16,522 bases of DNA from Microcaldota archaeon (lineage in GTDB: Archaea > Micrarchaeota > Micrarchaeia > Micrarchaeales > CABMGC01), in NCBI GenBank assembly GCA_021821605.1, contig JAKACG010000008.1:1-16522 (forward strand), read 5' to 3'. Position 1 is the first letter of the stretch. Each line of letters begins with the position of its first letter. The notes under the pieces are model-generated. The model did not search any database and was not told the DNA's origin. It saw nothing but the letters and a program-made list of their open reading frames with translations. A program made the translations under genes and the position numbers. Shown here one piece after another: positions 1-5,552 of this stretch.

Positions 1-2
1 GC

Positions 3-146
3 AAAGATTGCTCAAAGACTCATGCTTTGGTAGTGCCTTTTGAAACTGCATTTGAAGCAGAGTTTAAATGTATATGTGGCAAAGGTATGATAATGATAGA
101 TAAGGTAAAAGCAGAAGAGTTATATAAATCAACAAGCAAAATCTAA
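3..146 (+). CDS. C-terminal part of a zinc-ribbon protein, resembling archaeal transcription factor E (partial)
   Basis: Only the last 47 codons are present; the gene starts before the window. The frame is open from base 3 to the TAA at 144-146. The end of the protein has a cysteine (KDCSKTH), then FETAFEAEFKC, then CICGKGM, then an acidic and lysine-rich tail. This resembles the C-terminal zinc ribbon of archaeal TFE, where a segment like TFxEAMExxFxCPxCG is followed by a short helix. TFE helps RNA polymerase open promoters. The match is by eye and imperfect: the second metal knuckle reads CxCG rather than CxxCG, and the first knuckle shows only one cysteine in the visible part. Another small zinc-ribbon protein is possible. 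The 3' end of the frame also contains the likely TATA box of the following tRNA gene. Confidence 0.45.
   Translation, partial: KDCSKTHALVVPFETAFEAEFKCICGKGMIMIDKVKAEELYKSTSKI
121..128 (+). promoter_or_regulatory. TATA box for the initiator tRNA gene
   Basis: TATATAAA lies about 31-38 bases upstream of the mature tRNA 5' end, the expected distance for an archaeal promoter with a few bases of leader. It lies inside the last codons of the upstream gene. Prediction from sequence and spacing only. Confidence 0.5.
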
Positions 147-158
147 ATTGAGTTTTAA

Positions 159-233
159 AGCGAGGTAGGGTAGCTCGGAGTGCCCGCCGGGCTCATAACC
201 CGGAGGTCGGTGGTTCAAATCCACCCCTCGCTA
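159..233 (+). tRNA. initiator tRNA-Met (CAT)
   Basis: All four arms can be drawn. The acceptor stem is AGCGAGG (159-165) with CCTCGCT (226-232), and A233 is the discriminator base. The anticodon stem is CCGGG (187-191) with CCCGG (199-203) around the loop CTCATAA, anticodon CAT at 194-196. The T stem is GGTGG (209-213) with CCACC (221-225). Two features mark it as initiator rather than elongator in archaea: an A1-U72 pair at the top of the acceptor stem, and three consecutive G-C pairs closing the anticodon loop. There is no intron, and the 3' CCA is not encoded (the next bases are TTAACC). Its product, once charged, is the ligand delivered by the aIF2 complex, whose alpha subunit is encoded about 0.9 kb downstream. 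Confidence 0.95.
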
Positions 234-275
234 TTAACCCAGAAGACCCCATATTTCCACTATTCGTTCTTTTAA

Positions 276-287
276 TGTATATATAGT
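276..287 (+). promoter_or_regulatory. TATA box for the GINS-eL42-aIF2-alpha-PAC2 operon
   Basis: The segment TGTATATATAGT lies about 90-100 bases upstream of the GINS start codon, so transcripts would carry a leader of roughly 60-70 bases. The 143-base stretch 234-376 between tRNA and GINS holds no open frame that I can support. A 14-base string, ATATTTCCACTATT (251-264), stands just upstream of this TATA box and recurs upstream of another TATA box at 3498-3511. Confidence 0.45.
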
Positions 288-376
288 GAATGAATCAAAG
301 AACATACAATAATAATATAAGGACTCGAAACAAAATATATTAGAATAATAGCGGAAATGAACCCTGGTATGAGTAA

Positions 377-859
377 ATGGCAGATAAAAATTATTTAGAA
401 GAATTATTTAATAAAATATCAGAAGAGAAAAAAACAAGAGAGTTATTACCTTTACCTGAAGATTTTTATGAAAAAATAATTTTAAATTCAGAAAAAACCA
501 AAAGTTTAACAGAAGAAACAGAAAAATCAGAAAAAATTGAAAAAAACATCAAAAAATTACTTGAAAACATCAAAAAATTACGAAATCAAAAGGTTTTGTT
601 GTATTTAGCATATGATCGTAAATTACCAACACCTATACCAAAAGAAGAGGAAAGTCTTTATAAATATATTAAGAATATATTAAACAAAACAACCGATGCC
701 GCAACATTCAGAAAAATTAAAATAATAAATACGATACCTGAAGTAATTACTCCAGAAGGCAAAAAACTAGGACCTTTTATAAAAGGAGAAACAATACTTC
801 CAGAATCAGAATTAGAAATTGAGTTTATACTAAAAAATAAAATAGGAGAAATAATATAA
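377..859 (+). CDS. archaeal GINS complex subunit, GINS51 (Gins15) type
   Basis: This is a predicted subunit of the GINS complex, which joins MCM and Cdc45/RecJ-like protein in the replicative helicase. The 160-residue protein shows the order expected of GINS51-type subunits: an alpha-helical A domain first and a small beta-rich B domain last. In the A domain the hallmark RELLPLPEDFYEKI is at residues 21-34, followed by charged helices to about residue 105. The B domain spans about residues 112-160 and contains IPEVITPEGKKLGPF and a closing IGEII. The start ATG follows a GAGTAA run without a clear Shine-Dalgarno sequence. Lysine and glutamate are very abundant, in keeping with AT-rich codons. 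The stop is 10 bases before the eL42 start, so the two are almost certainly co-transcribed. I am confident about the family, slightly less about the subtype. Confidence 0.82.
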   Translation: MADKNYLEELFNKISEEKKTRELLPLPEDFYEKIILNSEKTKSLTEETEKSEKIEKNIKKLLENIKKLRNQKVLLYLAYDRKLPTPIPKEEESLYKYIKNILNKTTDAATFRKIKIINTIPEVITPEGKKLGPFIKGETILPESELEIEFILKNKIGEII

Positions 860-869
860 CTGTGATTTT

Positions 870-1151
870 ATGAAAATAGCAAAAGAGATAAACACTTTTT
901 GTCCAACCTGCAATAAACACACACCACATGCCGTGAAAAATGTATCAAAAGGCAAACAAAGAGGATTAAGCAAGGCAACAAGAAGACACAACAGGGCGAT
1001 TAAAGGTTATGTTGGAAGCGTAGAACCAAAAATACATCCTAAAAAATTAGGTAAAAAACAAAAGGTTATAATTGAGTGCACTACCTGTAAAAAGAAGGCA
1101 GAAAGAGTTTTTGGTAAGAGAACAAAAAAGAAGATAGAAATTAAAAGGTGA
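870..1151 (+). CDS. rpl44e: large-subunit ribosomal protein eL42 (L44e)
   Basis: This zinc-finger protein sits near the E site of the large ribosomal subunit in archaea and eukaryotes. The 93-residue length is normal for the family. The four zinc ligands are visible as C11-P-T-C14 near the N-terminus and C70-T-T-C73 near the C-terminus, separated by the basic segment KGKQRGLSKATRRHNRAIKGYVG that is typical of L44e. The start is supported by TGTGAT (861-866), which matches the anti-Shine-Dalgarno sequence and ends three bases before the ATG. The final codons and stop themselves make up the strong ribosome-binding site AGGTGA of the next gene. In many archaea rpl44e is followed by rps27e, then aIF2-alpha; here rps27e is absent. 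Confidence 0.95.
   Translation: MKIAKEINTFCPTCNKHTPHAVKNVSKGKQRGLSKATRRHNRAIKGYVGSVEPKIHPKKLGKKQKVIIECTTCKKKAERVFGKRTKKKIEIKR
1146..1151 (+). promoter_or_regulatory. Shine-Dalgarno sequence that fixes the start of aIF2-alpha
   Basis: AGGTGA overlaps the last sense codon and TGA stop of eL42. It is a six-base match to the archaeal 16S rRNA 3' end. Five bases (1152-1156) separate it from ACG at 1157, the spacing expected for a start codon there. A frame stop TGA at 1154-1156 rules out any earlier start for the downstream gene. Confidence 0.7.
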
Positions 1152-1156
1152 ACTGA

Positions 1157-1912
1157 ACGATAATTCCAAAACAGCTTCCGGAAGAAAAAGAGCTTGTTTT
1201 AGTAAAAATAACAAAGATAATGCAGTATGGAGCCTACTGCGAACTTCAAGAGTATAAAAAAGATGCATATCTTCCAATATCTGAAATAGCTTCTGGTTGG
1301 ATAAAAAACATACACGAGTTTATAAAAGAAGGTCAAAAAACAGTAGGAAAGGTACTATCTGTAGATAAGCAAAAAAACACAATAGATATATCATTAAAAA
1401 AAGCAACACAAAAAGAAAAAGATGATAAACTAAACGAGTTTAATTTAGAGAAAAGATATGAAAAGCTTTTTGATCAAGCAATAATAAACTCTAAACAAGA
1501 GCAAAAAAAAGATAAAATAAAAGAAGAGCTTGGTAATAAATTTATAACCTATACTAATCTCTTCAATACTCTTTTAGAAGACAACAAAGCCATAGATTTT
1601 ATTAAAAACAAAGGGTTTGCCGAGGCTTTATTGGAAATAATATCAAAAAACATCAAACCTAAAAAATATATTGTGTCTTATACTGTAGAATTAAAGATAA
1701 TAGACCCTAAAGAAAGTATAAAAAAGATAAAGGCTCTCCTTTTAGAAATTAATAAGCTCGGTATAGATATCCTTTATCTTGGGGCTCCTAAGTATAGATT
1801 TACCGCAGAAGGACAGGATTATATAAGTGCTGAGGAAAAGATAAAAGAATCAAAAAAAATATTAGAAAAAAACAGGTCGGTGTTTTTTTCAATGAAAAAT
1901 GACAAGGTGTAA
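1157..1912 (+). CDS. translation initiation factor aIF2, alpha subunit, with an apparent ACG start
   Basis: aIF2-alpha is part of the heterotrimer that carries initiator Met-tRNA to the small ribosomal subunit. The protein begins with an S1 RNA-binding domain containing LPEEKELVLVKITKI, MQYGAYCELQEY and LPISEIASGWIKNI, then KVLSVDKQKNTIDISLKKAT. A helical middle domain and a C-terminal alpha-beta domain (from about KKYIVSYTVEL) follow. The first in-frame ATG is at 1220, but starting there would remove the first S1 strand. The reading frame is open back to 1157, and the codons before 1220 encode recognisable family sequence. The Shine-Dalgarno AGGTGA points to ACG at 1157, which stands exactly where an ATG would be expected; ATA at 1160 is the next option. 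With this start the protein has 251 residues, close to the usual 260-275. It is either a near-cognate start or a single-base difference from ATG. The next gene starts two bases after the stop. Confidence 0.9.
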   Translation, partial: TIIPKQLPEEKELVLVKITKIMQYGAYCELQEYKKDAYLPISEIASGWIKNIHEFIKEGQKTVGKVLSVDKQKNTIDISLKKATQKEKDDKLNEFNLEKRYEKLFDQAIINSKQEQKKDKIKEELGNKFITYTNLFNTLLEDNKAIDFIKNKGFAEALLEIISKNIKPKKYIVSYTVELKIIDPKESIKKIKALLLEINKLGIDILYLGAPKYRFTAEGQDYISAEEKIKESKKILEKNRSVFFSMKNDKV

Positions 1913-1914
1913 AA

Positions 1915-2691
1915 ATGGAACGATCTATAATTTTTTATAATAAGAAAATAAAACTCAAAAATCCTATACTTCTAGTTGGACTGCCTGGCATTGGTAGTGT
2001 TGGAAGTTTAGTTGCAGAGCACATTAAGAACGAATCTAAAGCAGAAAAGTTCGGTGTGCTATACTCACCTTTTTTTCCACCACATGTAATAATGGAAAGT
2101 TCAGGGAAAGCAAGGATGCTAAGTAATAGGCTTTATCATTTTAAAAACAAGAAAGGCACAAGTATACTTATCTTACTTGGAGACACGCAACCTATGACAA
2201 CAAAAGGACAGTACGCTGTAAATGGGAAGATTGCAAGGTTTTTCAACAAATTAGGCGGCAAAGAGGTATATGCTGTTGGTGGTTATAGTATAAGCAATCA
2301 TTATATAGAAAAACCCCGTGTCTTTGGCGTTGCTTCAAATAAAAAAACAATAGAAAAGCTAAGTCAGTTCGGCATAGTTTTTGGCAAGGCATCAGGAAGC
2401 ATATTTGGTGCAGCTGGGCTTTTACCTGTAATGGCATCAAAATATGGTATAAACTCTGCATGTTTAATGGGTGAAACCGGCCTTTTAGAGATAGATGCCA
2501 ATGCGGCAAAGGCAGTTCTTGAGATCTTAAATAAAGTTCTTGATATAAACATAAATCCTTCTAATCTTGATAAAATAAAGAAAGAAACTGAAAAATTGAT
2601 GAAGGAGCTAGAAGAAGCCTCAAAAGGAAATCCAGATCAGCTCCCAGGCGCCGCACCGCACAACAAAGACAATCTTACATATATAAGGTAA
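1915..2691 (+). CDS. PAC2 family protein (proteasome assembly chaperone 2-like)
   Basis: The family resembles eukaryotic proteasome assembly chaperone PAC2; archaeal members are commonly encoded beside aIF2-alpha. The 258-residue protein shows the characteristic N-terminal segment NPILLVGLPGIGSVGSLVAEHI at residues 17-38. It continues with LILLGDTQP, a glycine-rich region around AVGGYSI, and IFGAAGLLPVMASKYGI, where the family has a conserved glycine-rich loop. The C-terminus is charged and probably helical, ending in a proline-rich tail. Translation is probably coupled: the stop of aIF2-alpha is two bases upstream, and its last codons contain AGGTG at a good spacing. In many archaea nop10 lies between these two genes; here there is no room for it. 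The biochemical role of archaeal PAC2 proteins is not firmly known. Confidence 0.85.
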   Translation: MERSIIFYNKKIKLKNPILLVGLPGIGSVGSLVAEHIKNESKAEKFGVLYSPFFPPHVIMESSGKARMLSNRLYHFKNKKGTSILILLGDTQPMTTKGQYAVNGKIARFFNKLGGKEVYAVGGYSISNHYIEKPRVFGVASNKKTIEKLSQFGIVFGKASGSIFGAAGLLPVMASKYGINSACLMGETGLLEIDANAAKAVLEILNKVLDININPSNLDKIKKETEKLMKELEEASKGNPDQLPGAAPHNKDNLTYIR

Positions 2692-2796
2692 AGATATTAT
2701 AAGGTAGTGTGTTTTATAAGGAGCATTTTAGGTATTGTGGGATGTTTTAGTCTAATAGCATCATATTATTATACTGGCTATTATGTAGCTTGCAAA

Positions 2797-2818
2797 AGTA
2801 TTTTTACTGCAAAATACT
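2797..2818. terminator. hairpin between convergent genes
   Basis: AGTATTTT (2797-2804) and AAAATACT (2811-2818) form an 8-bp perfect inverted repeat with a 6-base loop. It lies between the ends of the plus-strand PAC2 gene and the minus-strand DUF92 gene, where a bidirectional terminator would be useful. It is AT-rich and weak. I see no small gene elsewhere in 2692-2824. Confidence 0.35.
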
Positions 2819-2824
2819 ACCATT

Positions 2825-3484
2825 TCATATTAGTATCAAAATAATGGCAAGTAACGCAGCGGAAGCCGAACATAATATGTTGGTGGTGAACTTGCTTCCT
2901 ATCCCTAGTTCTTCATAATATCCGAAAATCGAGTCTATTAAATCCCCAAAGAAACCGGCAACCATTGATATTATCAATATAAGTGTGCTTCCTGTTATTA
3001 AGTAGGCAAAAATACCTATTATCAATGCTCCTATAAGTCCAGCAACAAAACCAAGCAATGAAACCGCACCAGAAGTACCTGCATTTACCTTTCTCATACT
3101 AAATAACATAATGGCTTTTTTCTGCAAAACTCCTATCTCGCTTGAAAATTTATCTGCGGTTATTGCTGCAACGCTAGCTGAGAACGCAAAAATAGCAAAC
3201 ATTGGGTTTATTCCTAAAAAGCCTCTTAACGCATATAAAAGTACCATAAACGCAGGTACTATTCCATTAGCGGCTACGTTTTTCCACCCTCTACTACCTT
3301 CATATATACCATAAGCTATTTTTTTACTCTTTTCAAACCTTGTAACCAAAGCTGAGGATATTAGAAAAACAAGCATAACTGATAGAAAGAACCACCAAAG
3401 GCTGCCTCCTAAAACTATGAAAAATAACGCTAATAGCAATGCGGATAAGATACCTTCTTTATCTAATGTGAGAAATGCCGACAT
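2825..3484 (-). CDS. DUF92/TMEM19 family membrane protein
   Basis: This is a 219-residue integral membrane protein of the DUF92 (TMEM19) family, which includes the plant phytyl-phosphate kinase VTE6; the function of archaeal members is not established. Family marks are the segment RGWKNVAANGIVPAFM at about residues 65-80, the phrase AAITADKFSSEIGVL, and NAGTSGAVSLLGFVAGLIGA. Another is GDLIDSIFG near the C-terminus. Six or so hydrophobic segments can be counted, starting with two close to the N-terminus. The ATG at 3484 has a plausible TATA box (TTTATAAA, 3520-3527) about 36-43 bases upstream on the minus strand, giving a short leader. It stands alone and converges on PAC2. A role in prenyl-phosphate or lipid metabolism is a guess from the VTE6 relationship. 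Confidence 0.8.
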   Translation of the reverse strand: MSAFLTLDKEGILSALLLALFFIVLGGSLWWFFLSVMLVFLISSALVTRFEKSKKIAYGIYEGSRGWKNVAANGIVPAFMVLLYALRGFLGINPMFAIFAFSASVAAITADKFSSEIGVLQKKAIMLFSMRKVNAGTSGAVSLLGFVAGLIGALIIGIFAYLITGSTLILIISMVAGFFGDLIDSIFGYYEELGIGSKFTTNILCSASAALLAIILILI

Positions 3485-3516
3485 ATCATCAAATCCTATA
3501 TTTCCACTATTTACAA

Positions 3517-3535
3517 AGGTTTATAAATCTAACCT
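3517..3535. promoter_or_regulatory. palindromic TATA region, probably serving both directions
   Basis: TTTATAAA (3520-3527) is its own reverse complement and is embedded in a looser dyad, AGGTT (3517-3521) and AACCT (3531-3535). On the minus strand it is at a suitable distance from the DUF92 start; on the plus strand it lies about 25-30 bases before the structured element at 3551. Prediction from sequence only. Confidence 0.45.
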
Positions 3536-3550
3536 CAGTTATAATACTAC

Positions 3551-3623
3551 GAATTCTATTAGGAAGGGTATACTGGTCGCCTTGCCAGTGCATTAAGTTG
3601 CACTGGCCTCTTCCTAGCTTTTT
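3551..3623 (+). ncRNA. candidate structured non-coding RNA, family unknown
   Basis: The core 3560-3616 has 29 G or C among 57 bases, well above its surroundings. An outer stem pairs TAGGAAGGG (3560-3568) with the strand 3608-3616 (nine pairs, one G-U). It encloses a perfect 9-bp hairpin, GCCAGTGCA (3584-3592) with TGCACTGGC (3599-3607), loop TTAAGT. Fifteen unpaired bases (3569-3583) lie on the 5' side, and the two stems would stack. A run of five T follows (3619-3623), as in archaeal transcript ends. A TATA box at 3520-3527 fits a start near 3550. There are no convincing C/D or H/ACA box motifs and no tRNA fold. Alternatives are a conditional terminator ahead of radA or a palindromic DNA element. 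GC-rich islands in AT-rich archaeal genomes have been found before to mark RNA genes. Confidence 0.5.
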
Positions 3624-3705
3624 AATTAAATATTAAACGCTTACTTAATTGTACTTAGAGTTGTATGTATAAATGTTTATTTATATCTTTGCGTAATAAC
3701 TATAC

Positions 3706-3713
3706 TTTATAAC
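3706..3713 (+). promoter_or_regulatory. TATA box of radA
   Basis: TTTATAAC lies 27-34 bases upstream of the radA ATG, which would give a leaderless or nearly leaderless mRNA. A second AT-rich candidate, GTATAAAT, lies further upstream near 3667-3674. Confidence 0.45.
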
Positions 3714-3739
3714 ATATTTATCAAATTTTAGGTATTAAA

Positions 3740-4690
3740 ATGGCTAAAGACAAGGGGATTAAAACTATAGAGGATCTTCCAGGCATCGGTCCTACCACTG
3801 CAGAGAAGCTAAAGGATGCAGGCTATGATGATCTAGAAAAGATAGCCGTTCTTTCTCCACATGAGCTTTCAGAGATCTCTGGTATGAGTGTTGATAGTGC
3901 TAAAAAAGCCACAGAAGCCGCAAAACAAGCCACAACCTTAGAGTATAATACTGGAACAGAGGTTTATGATGAACGAAAAGCAATAGGAAGAATAGTTACC
4001 GGCTCAAAGGAGCTAGACGAACTACTAGGTGGAGGCGTAGAAGCTAAAGGAATAACCGAAGCTTATGGTAAGTTCGCTTCAGGAAAGTCTCAATTAGGCT
4101 TTCAATTATCAGTTAATGCCCAGCTACCTATAGGGAAAGGCGGCCTTGGCGGAGCGGTCCTTTTTGTAGATACCGAAGGAACCTTCAGACCAGAGCGCAT
4201 CGAGTCCATAGCAAAGGCAGCCGGATTAGATCCAACAGAGACATTAAACAACATCTTTGTGGTTAGGGCTGAGAACACCAGCCAGCAAATACTTACTGTG
4301 GAAAGAGCCGATAAGCTTGTACGTGAAAAGAACGTAAAGCTAATAGTTATAGATTCTATGATGTCTCTTTTCAGGTCAGAGTTCGCGGGAAGGGGCGCCT
4401 TAGGGGAACGACAGCAAAAGTTAAATGCGCATATACACAAACTTCAAAACCTTGCTGACACATACTCTCTAGCAGTTTATATAACAAATCAAGTAATGGA
4501 TAACCCTGCTATACTTTTTGGTGATCCTACAACTCCGGTAGGTGGCAACATAATAGCCCATGCAGCGACAACAAGGTTATATTTAAGAAAGAGCAAGGAA
4601 GACAAAAGGATTATTCGACTTGTAGATTCTCCTAACATGCCTGAAGGAGAAGCGGTAATGAAAATAACAACAAACGGAATAAAAGATTAG
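3740..4690 (+). CDS. radA: DNA repair and recombination protein RadA
   Basis: RadA is the archaeal RecA/Rad51 recombinase, which forms filaments on single-stranded DNA and drives strand exchange. The 316-residue protein has an N-terminal helix-hairpin-helix domain (LPGIGPTTAEKL, about residues 13-24). A linker (YNTGTEVYDERKAIGRI) leads to the ATPase core, which opens with TGSKELDELLGGG. Walker A is GKFASGKS at residues 110-117; family members more often have GEFGSGKT, so the final serine is a conservative change. The catalytic glutamate region DTEGTF is near 144-149 and Walker B, LIVID, at 201-205. The DNA-binding loop region around FAGRGALGERQ and the C-terminal segment FGDPTTPVGGNIIAHAATTRLYL match the family. 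dph5 follows after nine bases, so they probably share a transcript. Confidence 0.97.
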   Translation: MAKDKGIKTIEDLPGIGPTTAEKLKDAGYDDLEKIAVLSPHELSEISGMSVDSAKKATEAAKQATTLEYNTGTEVYDERKAIGRIVTGSKELDELLGGGVEAKGITEAYGKFASGKSQLGFQLSVNAQLPIGKGGLGGAVLFVDTEGTFRPERIESIAKAAGLDPTETLNNIFVVRAENTSQQILTVERADKLVREKNVKLIVIDSMMSLFRSEFAGRGALGERQQKLNAHIHKLQNLADTYSLAVYITNQVMDNPAILFGDPTTPVGGNIIAHAATTRLYLRKSKEDKRIIRLVDSPNMPEGEAVMKITTNGIKD

Positions 4691-4699
4691 GCTGTTAGT

Positions 4700-5452
4700 A
4701 TGCTATATCTAATAGGTCTTGGGATAGCAGAAGGGGAGCTCTCATTGAATGCTCTTGAAGCACTCAAAAGCTCAGAAAAGATATTTCTTGAAAATTATAC
4801 TACTCCTGTGTCTAAAAAATACTTATTATTCTTACAATCCTTTGGAAAGGAGATAACTGAGCTTAAAAGATCTGATTTAGAAGAAAACGCCAAAACATTA
4901 CTCTTACGTGCAAAAAAAGAAAAGATAGCCGTTCTTGTCCCTGGGGATCCTTTAATAGCAACAACCCATCATCTTTTGTTGATAATAGCTAAAAACTTTG
5001 GAGTTGAGGTATCAATACTCCATTCATCATCGATCTTTTCTGCAGCAATAGCAGAAAGTGGTCTTGATATATACAAATTCGGTCCTACCACAACAATAAC
5101 TAACTGGAGCAGTAATTACAAACCTGTTGCTTTTCTTGATGTAATTGAAAAAAACCTTGAAAGAAACTTGCATACTCTGGTGCTTTTTGACATAATAAAC
5201 AATGGGGAAAGAACTCTGTCCATGGAAGAGGCAGTACAGATAATACTTGACTCTGAGATAAAGTCCCAAAAAAAACTCCTGCAAGATAGGAAAGTACTTT
5301 TATTAAGTGATATAGGATCAAGTGATAAAAAGATTTTATATGAATTGCTGCTCTCAGAAAAGTTAAAGAAGGTAAAAAGCAAAAAACTTTGCATGATAGT
5401 TCCTGGAGAACCTAGCTTTGCAGAACAAGAGCTTTTAGAGCTTTTTTCATGA
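4700..5452 (+). CDS. dph5: diphthine synthase
   Basis: This S-adenosylmethionine-dependent methyltransferase acts in diphthamide synthesis, modifying the histidine of elongation factor 2. The 250-residue length is typical. The N-terminus MLYLIGLGIAEGELSLNALE is the classic start of the family, followed by FLENYT at about residues 29-34. The glycine-rich VPGDPLIATTHHLLL is in the region that binds the methyl donor in the tetrapyrrole methylase fold. The segment SSSIFSAAIAESGLDIYKFGPTTTI corresponds to the substrate-side motif; other members often read HNASI at its start, here HSSSI. The start ATG lacks a visible Shine-Dalgarno sequence and lies nine bases after radA, suggesting readthrough from radA. 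Base composition matches the neighbours. Confidence 0.95.
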   Translation: MLYLIGLGIAEGELSLNALEALKSSEKIFLENYTTPVSKKYLLFLQSFGKEITELKRSDLEENAKTLLLRAKKEKIAVLVPGDPLIATTHHLLLIIAKNFGVEVSILHSSSIFSAAIAESGLDIYKFGPTTTITNWSSNYKPVAFLDVIEKNLERNLHTLVLFDIINNGERTLSMEEAVQIILDSEIKSQKKLLQDRKVLLLSDIGSSDKKILYELLLSEKLKKVKSKKLCMIVPGEPSFAEQELLELFS

Positions 5453-5468
5453 ATATTTATTGAACTCT

Positions 5469-5535
5469 TTATTGAAGTTTCAATAAGAAAACTTGATAAT
5501 AAAAATAACTTTACATTTTTTTAGCTTTTTCTTTT
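5469..5535 (+). terminator. probable transcription end of radA-dph5
   Basis: An inverted repeat TTATTGAA (5469-5476) and TTCAATAA (5479-5486) with a two-base loop follows the dph5 stop. T tracts at 5516-5522 and 5526-5530 come next. Runs of T are the usual archaeal termination signal. The gap 5453-5552 holds no gene that I can support. Confidence 0.45.
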
Positions 5536-5552
5536 AATATAAAAATAAAAAA

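Noticed and set aside
1220..1912. aIF2-alpha starting at the first ATG (1220)
   Set aside because: This would delete the first S1 strand, which is encoded in frame upstream, and the ATG has no Shine-Dalgarno sequence. The start at 1157 is preferred.
3560..3616. Structured element as an H/ACA guide RNA or a split-tRNA half
   Set aside because: There is no ACA at the 3' end, no kink-turn in the apical loop, and no D-loop or T-loop sequence.
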